Shown in pieces: positions 44,762 through 52,306 of a stretch of DNA of 63,302 bases. Position numbers and translations under genes: made by a program. The notes under the pieces were generated by a model. That model did not search any database. It was given only the letters and a program-made list of their open reading frames with translations, and was not told the DNA's origin. The DNA comes from Candidatus Nitrosopumilus sp. (GTDB taxonomy: Archaea; Thermoproteota; Nitrososphaeria; Nitrososphaerales; Nitrosopumilaceae). The stretch is from the NCBI GenBank assembly GCA_029864335.1, contig JAOTTS010000012.1:1-63302 (forward strand). The letters are read 5' to 3'. Each line of letters opens with the position of its first letter. The stretch's first letter is position 1.

Positions 44762-46048
44762 TTATGGGCTGAGTCTATCAGGATCCCTTGGGTACAAAAC
44801 AACTTCACGAACATTATCGATCCCAATCAATGTGGTCATCAGTCTATCTAACCCCATACCCCAACCAGAATGTGGTGGCATTCCCCAATCAAATGTTTTT
44901 AGATGATCTTGGAATTGCATAGGATCCAAATCTTGTTCTTTGAGTCTTGACTTTAACATCTCAGGATTATGTAATCTAGTTCCTCCAGAGGACAATTCTA
45001 GATATCCAAATTGCAAGTCAAATGAGCATGATAATGTGGGATCTTCATCTTTTTCTCTTATGTAAAATGGCTTAAGTTTCATTGGCCAGTCAATTAAGAA
45101 GAAAAATCCTGGATGATTATCCCCGATTATTCTGAGATGAGAATCAAGCAAATCATCCCCGAACTTTATTTTTTCTCCTGTTTTTTGTAGTTCTTCAACA
45201 CATTGAGAATATGTAATTCTCTCAAATGGTGATTTTGGAACTTCAATTGTATGACCAATCTTTTCTTGCTCTTTTTTACACTTTTCTGAAGTGTACTTGT
45301 AGACTTCCATCACTAGAAATTCTAAGACGTCCATGACGTCATTGTAATCCATGAATGCTGCCTCAATGTCTATGCTGGTAAATTCAGAGAGATGTCTACC
45401 TGTATGAGAGTTTTCTGCACGATAAAAATTTGAAATTTCAAATACTCGCTCTAACCCAATGGTCATCTGTTCTTTGTACAATTGTGGACTCTGGGCCAAA
45501 TATGCAGTTTTTCCAAAATAATCTAGAGAAAATAAATTAGCGCCACCTTCACTTGCACTACCAATAATTTTGGGAGTTGTAATCTCTATGAATTTTTTTT
45601 CAGTCAATGTTTTTCGCAGTGATTGCAAAACATGATGTCGAAGCTTGAAAATTGAAGCTGTTTTTTGGTTTCTCATATCTAGTGCGCGATGATTCAATCT
45701 GGTATCGATATTACTTTCAACTCTACCAATAGGATCAACTGGTAATGGATGAATCGCCTTACCTAGCACTTCAATTTCATCTGCCTTAATTTCAAATGCA
45801 AAGTCTCGAGCTTTAGTTTCTTGTACAATCCCCTTTACAGAAACTACACTCTGACGATTAATCTCTCCCAGATTGTCATTTAATTCACCTTTTACAATTA
45901 CTTGAGAGATTCCTGTAACATCACGTAAAGTAATAAATGATATTTTACCTAGCTTTCTAAAATCTTCTACCCATCCACCAAGAACCACTTGTGTTCCAAT
46001 CAACTGAGTAGTTAATTCATCAATATCGTGAGTTTTAAGAAAAACCAT
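44762..46048 (-). CDS. aspS: Aspartyl-tRNA synthetase (archaeal/eukaryal type)
   Basis: The class II synthetase charges tRNA with aspartate. The 428 residues have an OB-fold anticodon-binding domain (VVLGGWVEDFRKLGKISFITLRDVTG, residues 20-105). The catalytic core follows: motif 1 KFIEITTPKI, motif 2 FRAENSHTGRHLSEFTSIDIE and motif 3 GWGMGLDRLMTTLIG. Length and the lack of a large GAD insertion mark the archaeal type, which in some archaea also charges tRNA-Asn; I cannot decide this here. It is downstream of a KH-domain gene with a 2-nt gap. Confidence 0.95.
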   Translation of the reverse strand: MVFLKTHDIDELTTQLIGTQVVLGGWVEDFRKLGKISFITLRDVTGISQVIVKGELNDNLGEINRQSVVSVKGIVQETKARDFAFEIKADEIEVLGKAIHPLPVDPIGRVESNIDTRLNHRALDMRNQKTASIFKLRHHVLQSLRKTLTEKKFIEITTPKIIGSASEGGANLFSLDYFGKTAYLAQSPQLYKEQMTIGLERVFEISNFYRAENSHTGRHLSEFTSIDIEAAFMDYNDVMDVLEFLVMEVYKYTSEKCKKEQEKIGHTIEVPKSPFERITYSQCVEELQKTGEKIKFGDDLLDSHLRIIGDNHPGFFFLIDWPMKLKPFYIREKDEDPTLSCSFDLQFGYLELSSGGTRLHNPEMLKSRLKEQDLDPMQFQDHLKTFDWGMPPHSGWGMGLDRLMTTLIGIDNVREVVLYPRDPDRLSP

Positions 46049-46050
46049 AC

Positions 46051-46563
46051 CTATCTTTTATCCTCAAATTCTATCTCAATGTCAAGGTTTCGGGCATTTC
46101 TTACAATTTGTACAACTTTTTCAGTATCTATTGGAAACTTTGGTGTCCATTTACCTGATACTACAGCTTTTGTCTTTTGAACTCCTCCGGGTGCCCAAAC
46201 TGCATTGATTGATAGGATTTTGGTAGGAAAGAACAAGTCTTCAATGAATCTTTTATCATTCTCATCTGCTTCCACAAGCCAAATTTTCCCTTTGAATTGA
46301 TCTTGAAGTAATCTGTAAAGTGTCCGACTTTGTCTAATTGCCATAATATCATTCTTTGCTAATGATAAAACAAAATTTCCATCAAATTCCTTACAAGAAT
46401 ACAGCGTAAAATTTTCAATCTCTTTGTTTGATTTTGCAGTATTTGCAAGAATAATTGATGCATCTACATCTGCCTTTGTTAGTTCTCCTGATTCTACCTT
46501 TCCTTCACATTTTGGACAGAGAACTGAATTTTTTGCATCAAAACTACAAATTGGAAGTATCAT
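46051..46563 (-). CDS. NusA-like KH-domain protein with N-terminal Cys pair
   Basis: The 170 residues contain CPKCEGK near the start, a middle region (LAKNDIMAIRQSRTLYRLLQDQF) and a KH-like C-terminal half. In that half, KIWLVEADENDKRFIEDLFFP and INAVWAPGGVQKTKAVVSG show the strand-helix order and Gly loop of type II KH domains seen in archaeal NusA-like proteins. An RNA-binding role in transcription or tRNA handling is likely. It sits 2 nt upstream of aspS, so the two are co-transcribed. Confidence 0.7.
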   Translation of the reverse strand: MILPICSFDAKNSVLCPKCEGKVESGELTKADVDASIILANTAKSNKEIENFTLYSCKEFDGNFVLSLAKNDIMAIRQSRTLYRLLQDQFKGKIWLVEADENDKRFIEDLFFPTKILSINAVWAPGGVQKTKAVVSGKWTPKFPIDTEKVVQIVRNARNLDIEIEFEDKR

Positions 46564-46646
46564 TTGAATCGACTTTTTTTCATTTCAATAATGTTGTTTA
46601 TATCCCTTAGTGAAAACAAAAATTCTAGTTTGGATCAAACAGAGGT

Positions 46647-47582
46647 ATGGTTTTTTTAGACATTATTGGGTTATCTGTAAAATATCCCTCATCTTCTGGT
46701 CCCGTTTATGCTGTAGATGATGTCGATATTCATTTAGAGGATGGAGAATCAATCGGAATCGCAGGTGAGAGTGCATGTGGAAAAAGTACATTGGGATTGT
46801 CAATAATTAGAATGCTTTCTGGAGGAAATACCCAAGGTAAAATTTTCTTTGAAGATGACTCTATTTTGGATTTGAGTGAATCTCATTTTAATACAAAATA
46901 TAGGTGGAAAAAAATCTCAATGATTTTTCAGGGTGCAATGAATGCACTAGATCCTGTTTTTACAATAAAGGATCAATTTCTTGAAATTCTAAAACAATAT
47001 AATTTTGATGGAAATTCCAACCAATTAATTTCAGATGCTATGAATTCTGTCAGTTTAGATGAAAATGTTTTAAAAAAATATCCTCATGAATTAAGCGGAG
47101 GTATGAAACAAAGAGTAGTTATTGCAATGGCATTGCTCTTAAAGCCAAAATTTGTCATTGCAGATGAACCTACTACCGCACTTGATGTATTAATTCAGGC
47201 TCAAATTATCAATTTACTTAAAACCCTCAAAAAAGAAGGTATGTCCTTTTTGTTAATCACTCATGATTTAGCGGTGTTATCTGAAATTGCAGACAAACTT
47301 GGAATAATGTATGGTGGACAAATTGTAGAATTTGGTTCTTCAGAAGAAATCTACAAAAATCCAAAACATCCTTACACAAAAGGACTATTGGAATCCATCC
47401 CGACATTAAAGGGTGGCGTTCCAAAATACATCAAAGGAATTCCTCCAAGTTTACTTGATGCTCCTACTAAATGCAGATTTTTGGAAAGATGCCCTTTGGC
47501 AATTGAAAAATGCAAAGAACTTCCTCCTAAACTTAAAACTAAAACCGGATATGTTCGATGCTGGCTTTATGAAGATGAATGA
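46647..47582 (+). CDS. Oligopeptide/dipeptide ABC transporter ATP-binding protein
   Basis: The 311 residues are a DppD/OppD-type ATPase. Walker A is GESACGKSTLGLS (near 41), the Q-loop is MIFQGAMNALDP, the signature is LSGGMKQRVVIAMAL, Walker B is FVIADEPTTALD and the switch is ITHDLAVLSEIADK. The C-terminal oligopeptide-specific extension has the Cys pattern in CRFLERCPLAIEKC that can hold an iron-sulfur cluster. No permease or binding-protein gene is adjacent, so its partners are encoded elsewhere. Confidence 0.92.
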   Translation: MVFLDIIGLSVKYPSSSGPVYAVDDVDIHLEDGESIGIAGESACGKSTLGLSIIRMLSGGNTQGKIFFEDDSILDLSESHFNTKYRWKKISMIFQGAMNALDPVFTIKDQFLEILKQYNFDGNSNQLISDAMNSVSLDENVLKKYPHELSGGMKQRVVIAMALLLKPKFVIADEPTTALDVLIQAQIINLLKTLKKEGMSFLLITHDLAVLSEIADKLGIMYGGQIVEFGSSEEIYKNPKHPYTKGLLESIPTLKGGVPKYIKGIPPSLLDAPTKCRFLERCPLAIEKCKELPPKLKTKTGYVRCWLYEDE

Positions 47583-47587
47583 TGTTT

Positions 47588-47872
47588 TTATTTTGAATTT
47601 AGATACTCACTATCAATTTTTTTTAAATAAATTTCCTGAATCTCTGTAATTTCTCGCTGTGTTGTATTTATTGAAATCATCTTAAGATAATTTGTAACAT
47701 CTTGATTTTTCTGCATTTTTTCAAACTCTTCAATTTTTTTCAATGACTCTTGCTCAAATTTAATTATATTTTGTAACTCCCTACTAATTTCTCCCACTTT
47801 CATTTTTTCATAATCTTTGGATTTTGATTTTCTAAAACTAATTTCATCTATAATTTTTTCAATCTCATCCAT
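47588..47872 (-). CDS. Coiled-coil protein of unknown function
   Basis: The 94 residues are entirely helical and charged (IEKIIDEISFRKSKSKDYEKM, FEQESLKKIEEFEKMQKNQ), with heptad spacing of Ile/Leu/Phe. It has no Cys and no membrane segment. It converges with the ABC ATPase gene. The family is not recognised. Confidence 0.5.
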   Translation of the reverse strand: MDEIEKIIDEISFRKSKSKDYEKMKVGEISRELQNIIKFEQESLKKIEEFEKMQKNQDVTNYLKMISINTTQREITEIQEIYLKKIDSEYLNSK

Positions 47873-47913
47873 GTTTCTACTTTATTTTGTATTTTAATAT
47901 TAATTTTAAATTT

Positions 47914-48009
47914 TTATTTCTGATTTTCCTTTTTATGCTCTAAGATGTGCTTTAATCCGTCTGTCATGCTTAATGAATCTAAATCAATATCACAGTAAGG
48001 ACACTTCAA
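47914..48009 (-). CDS. Tiny C2H2-type zinc finger
   Basis: The 31-residue frame starts with TTG (LKCPYCDIDLDSLSM) and continues with GLKHILEHKKENQK. Cys-x2-Cys, a 12-14 residue spacer and His-x3-His make a classic single C2H2 finger. It lies 6 nt after the stop of the gene at 48016-48396 on the same strand, so it is likely co-transcribed. Size leaves some doubt, but the motif is specific. Confidence 0.5.
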   Translation of the reverse strand: MKCPYCDIDLDSLSMTDGLKHILEHKKENQK

Positions 48010-48015
48010 AGTAAT

Positions 48016-48396
48016 TCAAGCATCTGAATATTTTTTAACAATTGGAAGACATGAATCTATTATTCGTAACACTTCAGATCTAATTACTTTTTTATCAATT
48101 GATAACCAGACTCTAATTTTTTTTATTGCAAATGAAATTGTCTGAATCTTTTTTCTTTCTTCCCAAGAAAATTCAATCTCTCCTAGACTCTTGTCAAAAA
48201 ATCCTCCAAGATCTGTTTTCATGGCAATATGTGAAAATTGGAACTGGGTGTTCTTTTCATCCAAAAGAGGAATCAAATCTGATCTTCTTTTATAAGCTAA
48301 TAATTCTCCACTCTCACCAATTACGCCTACAAATCTGATGTATGGGCTTATTGTGATTATGGTGTCGGATATTGATTCACAGTCTTTTTTTAACAT
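48016..48396 (-). CDS. Conserved protein, roadblock-like alpha/beta domain, Nitrososphaerota type
   Basis: The 126-residue protein has a strand-rich centre (IRFVGVIGESGELLAYKRR, FSFAIKKIRVWLSID-like ISFAIKKIRVWLSID) between helices. This is the order of roadblock/profilin-like sensory folds found in many copies in Nitrososphaerota. I assign the fold only by pattern. It is followed closely by the tiny zinc finger. Confidence 0.6.
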   Translation of the reverse strand: MLKKDCESISDTIITISPYIRFVGVIGESGELLAYKRRSDLIPLLDEKNTQFQFSHIAMKTDLGGFFDKSLGEIEFSWEERKKIQTISFAIKKIRVWLSIDKKVIRSEVLRIIDSCLPIVKKYSDA

Positions 48397-48487
48397 TTGA
48401 TTTTTCTCTGAAAAGATGTTATTTTAATGATTATTGTGAGCAACTCTTCTAGTTTTAATTAAATAATGCCCGAAAACAGTTTGATTT

Positions 48488-49120
48488 GTGGATTTTGTTG
48501 ACCTATTTCCATTTGCTCCGGAAGTAGGATATCTCAGTTTATCTCTTGTCAATTTCTTTGGTTCTCTTGTTCCCTTTGTACCACTACCTGGATTTTTACT
48601 ACTTGCTACTATGGCAGTAGGTGATCAATTTGATCTACATGTTTTAGCTTTGCTATCTGCTGTTACTGCTACTGCTGCAAAACAAATCATCTTCTATGTC
48701 AGTTATGGTGGAAGAAAAATTATCAATGAAAAGACTAGAAAAAGAATGCGCCCTTTTGAAAGATTAGTTAAAAGATATGGTGCTGGTGCTGCGTTTTTTG
48801 CTGCAGCCACTCCGATTCCGGATGATCTAGTATATGTTCCATTAGGATTGGCAAAATATAATCCAAAACGATTTTTTATTGCAACTCTAACTGGTAAAAT
48901 TGTTCTTAGTTATTCTATTGTTTTTATTTCACATTATCTTGGTTTGTCTTTGGTAGAACCTTTTCTTGAAAACATAGATGATGCTACTCCTATTTACATT
49001 GGAATTATAATTTTTGGAGTTATGATGACATCTGTGGTAATTTTGCTTTTAAGATTGGATTGGGTGAGGATCCTTGGGAAATTTGCACCATGGACTTTGG
49101 ATGAAAATAACAAAGACTAA
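48488..49120 (+). CDS. DedA/VTT-domain membrane protein
   Basis: The 210 residues contain the VTT (SNARE-associated Golgi) region: FGSLVPFVPLPGFLLLATMAVG near the start, a G-R-K stretch after the second helix, and FFAAATPIPDDLVYVPLGLAKYNPKRFFIATLTGKIV. The last carries the Pro-rich re-entrant loop with Arg/Lys typical of the family. Four to five transmembrane helices follow. DedA-type proteins flip lipids such as undecaprenyl-phosphate or phosphatidylethanolamine; the archaeal substrate is unknown. The start is GTG. It overlaps the convergent AAG gene by 4 nt. Confidence 0.85.
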   Translation: MDFVDLFPFAPEVGYLSLSLVNFFGSLVPFVPLPGFLLLATMAVGDQFDLHVLALLSAVTATAAKQIIFYVSYGGRKIINEKTRKRMRPFERLVKRYGAGAAFFAAATPIPDDLVYVPLGLAKYNPKRFFIATLTGKIVLSYSIVFISHYLGLSLVEPFLENIDDATPIYIGIIIFGVMMTSVVILLLRLDWVRILGKFAPWTLDENNKD

Positions 49121-49683
49121 ATTTTTTTAATATTTATTTTAAAATTCCATAACTTGTCAGTTGCTTTTCTTATTCCTATTCTTGGAGATTCATAGATCTT
49201 TCCTGATTTAATTCCATCTTCAATGTATAATTTTGCATCTTTAGTTAAATCTACACCGTAATACTCTTTTGTTATCTCTAGGGCCTGTGTTAATTTAGCA
49301 GGTCCATTAGTAAGATTTTTTAAGTTTGTTGTTCCTCTGTTCTTTTGGATTTTTTTAATTCCTTTTTCAGGCTCAATTGCACGAATTAAAACTGCCCCTG
49401 CTTTGCTTTTTGGATGTCTTGCAACTACGTTAAAGCAATAATGCATTCCATATGTAAAATAGATATATGCATGTCCTACTTCCTCAAACATTGCTTTATT
49501 TCTGTCTGTCTGCTTAACAAATGCATGGCTTGCAGGGTCATCTGCATGTCTATATGCTTCAGTTTCAGTAATAATTCCTGTTATCACCGTCCCTCTAATT
49601 TTTCTAATTATTCTTTTTCCTAAAATATTTCTTGCAACTGTTACTGTATCTTTATTATAAAATTCTCTAGGCAGCATACTCAA
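49117..49683 (-). CDS. 3-Methyladenine DNA glycosylase (AAG/MPG family)
   Basis: The 188 residues match the alkyladenine glycosylase family that removes alkylated and deaminated purines. Seen are LGKRIIRKIRG, ETEAYRHADDPASHA (catalytic Glu in the TETEAY segment), FEEVGHAYIYFTYGMHYCFNVVA, AVLIRAIEPEKG, NLTNGPAKLTQAL and a final SPRIGIRKA. It overlaps the uracil-DNA glycosylase gene upstream by 17 nt, so two base-excision enzymes are made together. Confidence 0.94.
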   Translation of the reverse strand: MSMLPREFYNKDTVTVARNILGKRIIRKIRGTVITGIITETEAYRHADDPASHAFVKQTDRNKAMFEEVGHAYIYFTYGMHYCFNVVARHPKSKAGAVLIRAIEPEKGIKKIQKNRGTTNLKNLTNGPAKLTQALEITKEYYGVDLTKDAKLYIEDGIKSGKIYESPRIGIRKATDKLWNFKINIKKI

Positions 49684-50260
49684 TATCTACGCTAATTTCT
49701 TTCCCGTTTTTTAATTCTCTTATATTTTCAAACAGTTTTACAATATCCCTCTTTAACACATCAATTAGTTCTTGATTGTAGATTGTTGCTGCTGGATGAA
49801 TGGTGAGAAAATATAGTTGATTGTCTTTTCTTACTATTTTACCTCTGAATTTTGTTATTTCAGAACCACCTAAAATTGAATTAAATGCAGTATTTCCTAA
49901 AATACAAATTATCGTTGGTTTGATTATTGAAATTTCTTGTTTTAGATACTCTTGACATGTTTTTCTCTCATCAGCATTTGGAACTCTGTTCTTTGGAGGT
50001 CTGCACTTTACAACATTTGTGATGTATACTGATTCTCTAGAAATCCCTGCTTCATCAAGTGCAATTGATAGTTTCTTTCCGGCAATTCCGATAAATGGTT
50101 CGCCATTTTTGTCTTCGTTTCTTCCAGGTGCTTCGCCAACAAAAATCACATCTGATTGAAAATTTCCTTTTCCTGGGACTGAATTGGTTCTAGTCTTACA
50201 AAGATCACACTTTGTACAATTTATGACATTTTGTTTAATTACTTCTAATTCTTGTTTCAT
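49667..50260 (-). CDS. Uracil-DNA glycosylase, family 4 (iron-sulfur)
   Basis: The enzyme removes uracil from DNA. The 197 residues show the four iron-sulfur Cys (CTKCDLCKTR near 17-24, CRPPKN near 87 and CQEYL near 103). Motif A is VFVGEAPGRNEDKNGEPFIG, and motif B is TIHPAATIYN, with the HP[SA] form of families 4/5. It lies between tldD (1 nt upstream) and the alkyladenine glycosylase (overlapping) in one operon. Confidence 0.94.
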   Translation of the reverse strand: MKQELEVIKQNVINCTKCDLCKTRTNSVPGKGNFQSDVIFVGEAPGRNEDKNGEPFIGIAGKKLSIALDEAGISRESVYITNVVKCRPPKNRVPNADERKTCQEYLKQEISIIKPTIICILGNTAFNSILGGSEITKFRGKIVRKDNQLYFLTIHPAATIYNQELIDVLKRDIVKLFENIRELKNGKEISVDIEYAA

Positions 50261-50261
50261 T

Positions 50262-51680
50262 TTAGTTTATACTCTTCACTGTTGCAGTACCGCGAATTGT
50301 TGGTCCTCCATTCCCCATAATCATTGATTGCATAGGATCTCCTTTACCACAATTGGTTATTGGTCTAACTGTAAAGTCATTTCCACATGCATTGATTGAC
50401 TCAAAAAATTCTGGCGCTGTTCCCATCACAATAACATCTCTTAACAAGTCTGTAATTTCACCATTTTCGATTTTTTGAGCGTATTGACATGAAATACTCC
50501 AATTATATCGTTTCATATCTATTGATGGAATTTTCATATTTGAAATAAGGTATCCTTTTTTGACTTCTTTGATTATTTCATCCGTATTTCTATCTCCATT
50601 TCCGATACATGTGCATGCCATGCGAATCAAAGGCATGAATCGATAGTTTGTAGCCCTCATATTTCCAGTTGGCTCGGTGTTAAAAATTTGAGCAGTTTCT
50701 CTATTTTGCATGTGATTTTTTAAAATTCCATTTTCAATAAGCGTAGTTTTTTTAGTTTCAATTCCTTCATCATCAAAATAATACCATCCTAAACTTTCTT
50801 TAATTGTAGGATCATCAAACACATTTAGATTCTCTGATCCTATTTTTTCTCCAATTTTTCCTTTCCACCAAGCGCCTCCAGCCCATGCCATTTCTTTTCC
50901 TAATACTCTGTCTGCTTCTGATGGATGACCTAGTATTTCATGTGTAAGCAATGATACAAAGTCTGGATTCATTACAACTGTTGTCTGTTTTTCTTTGACA
51001 GGTTTTGCCAAAATTAATTCTGATGCTTTTTGGGAAATATCTTTAGCTTTTTGTTGAATTTTATCTTTATTGGTAATCTGTTCTAATCCTCCTCTTCCTC
51101 CTTCTGTGATGTTTATTGATTGTGTAATTCCTGATTCATGTGCTACTGCAATCATGTTTGTCACAACATCTGTAAAATTCTGTTCAATTTTAGAGCCCTC
51201 ACTATTTACAAAATATTTTGAATTTACTGTGTACCATGGACTGATAATTGATTTGATGATTCGTGGTGTGTCTAAAATAATTTTACTACATTCTAATCCG
51301 ATTGTAATTAATTCATCAATCGATGGTTTTTTTGAAACTGGAAAATCAATTTTGATATTATTTGTTTGATTTGGATATTGATCTATTTTCTTTTTATTTT
51401 CTATATGGTGAGACGAGTTTTTTATTGCATGATTAATTTTTTCTTTGATTTCGTCAAATGATTTTGGATCTGTGATTGAACAAAAACTCCATGCTCCTTC
51501 TTTGATTAGTCTGATTCCTAAACCAGAATCGCTATATGTTTTGACATTTTCTATTTCCTTATTTTCTATATGTACTGATTTTTTTCCTTGTTGCTCAGCC
51601 CTTATATCACAATATTGGGCTCCATTCTCAATAGCGTACTTGATCCCACGGTCTGCTAGTTCTTGCAGTACTGCATTCAT
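50262..51680 (-). CDS. tldD: TldD/PmbA-family metalloprotease
   Basis: The 472 residues belong to the modulator-of-gyrase protease family. The N-terminal substrate domain is visible (NGAQYCDIRAEQQGKK, DSGLGIRLIKEGAW). The zinc site is HEILGHPSEAD (H-E-x3-H, near residue 228), followed by FDDPTIKESLGWYYFDDEGIETKKT. TldD works with TldE/PmbA to cut unfolded or modified peptides. The partner gene is not in the window. It heads the operon with two DNA glycosylases, which is an unexplained pairing. Confidence 0.93.
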   Translation of the reverse strand: MNAVLQELADRGIKYAIENGAQYCDIRAEQQGKKSVHIENKEIENVKTYSDSGLGIRLIKEGAWSFCSITDPKSFDEIKEKINHAIKNSSHHIENKKKIDQYPNQTNNIKIDFPVSKKPSIDELITIGLECSKIILDTPRIIKSIISPWYTVNSKYFVNSEGSKIEQNFTDVVTNMIAVAHESGITQSINITEGGRGGLEQITNKDKIQQKAKDISQKASELILAKPVKEKQTTVVMNPDFVSLLTHEILGHPSEADRVLGKEMAWAGGAWWKGKIGEKIGSENLNVFDDPTIKESLGWYYFDDEGIETKKTTLIENGILKNHMQNRETAQIFNTEPTGNMRATNYRFMPLIRMACTCIGNGDRNTDEIIKEVKKGYLISNMKIPSIDMKRYNWSISCQYAQKIENGEITDLLRDVIVMGTAPEFFESINACGNDFTVRPITNCGKGDPMQSMIMGNGGPTIRGTATVKSIN

Positions 51681-51720
51681 AATTAATTAGAATTAGAGAG
51701 CCTCGTAAATCTTCTGGTTT

Positions 51721-51858
51721 TCAGTAATTTGAAATTGCAGGCATGGTGAAATAATACTCGTCCTCAAACTCATAGTCTACTGTACCTTTTTTTCGTAAAA
51801 ATTCAAAATACTTGATACAATTTTTATAAAATTCATTGCTTTTTTGCTCTTGTTCCAT
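51721..51858 (-). CDS. Small protein, 45 residues
   Basis: An ATG-started frame encodes a helical, aromatic- and Glu-rich peptide (NEFYKNCIKYFEFLRKKG, EFEDEYYFTMPAI). An AT-rich ATATTTTAAA element just upstream could be its TATA box. The composition is protein-like, but the family is not recognised. Confidence 0.4.
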   Translation of the reverse strand: MEQEQKSNEFYKNCIKYFEFLRKKGTVDYEFEDEYYFTMPAISNY

Positions 51859-51926
51859 GATTGCTTTTTTAAAATATGCATTTTTTTAAGAGAGTGAGTA
51901 ATTTTAGCTCTGAAAGTTTGTTTTCT

Positions 51927-51998
51927 TTAAGCAGGCGTTACCGTTAATTTTATCTGATTGGTTGATTTTGGAAGTGTAAATGAAAATTCTACTCCTTG
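51927..51998 (-). pseudogene. C-terminal scrap of a sensor histidine kinase
   Basis: The minus-strand frame reads SQGVEFSFTLPKS, the end of a HATPase_c domain (the family consensus is G-S-x-F-x-F-T-L-P), then stops at 51927. An in-frame TGA lies only about ten codons upstream, and none of the N, G1 or G2 boxes is present. Only this tail remains. Confidence 0.5.
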
Positions 51999-52082
51999 GC
52001 TTATTTCACTTCACAGAAATCTCTCCAAAATGATTAACTATGATTCCTTTACAAATGACCAATCTTAAACAATTCCTCCAAA

Positions 52083-52301
52083 AATGATGGTCTTACTGTA
52101 ACAAAAGAAATCATATAATATGATCCTAATGCAAAAATAATTTTAATCACTGCTGGTGATGAACAAAAAGTCATTCAGAATCATATTGATGAGGGTGCAC
52201 CTTCTTACGTTTCAAAGCCATTTGATTTTAATTCCGTTTTAGTTACCATTAAAGAAATTTTAGAAAGTAATTTAGGGAATAAGCCTGGAACAAATAATTA
52301 G
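52083..52301 (+). pseudogene. Response-regulator receiver remnant with in-frame stop
   Basis: The frame reads NDGLTVTKEII, then a TAA at 52116-52118, then YDPNAKIILITAGD, HIDEGAPSYVSKPF and a final helix. These are the second half of a CheY-like receiver: the Thr/Ala strand I-L-I-T-A and the Lys-Pro-Phe switch. The phospho-acceptor Asp half is missing upstream. The neighbouring histidine-kinase scrap on the other strand suggests the ruin of one signalling locus. Confidence 0.6.
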
Positions 52302-52306
52302 AAAAC

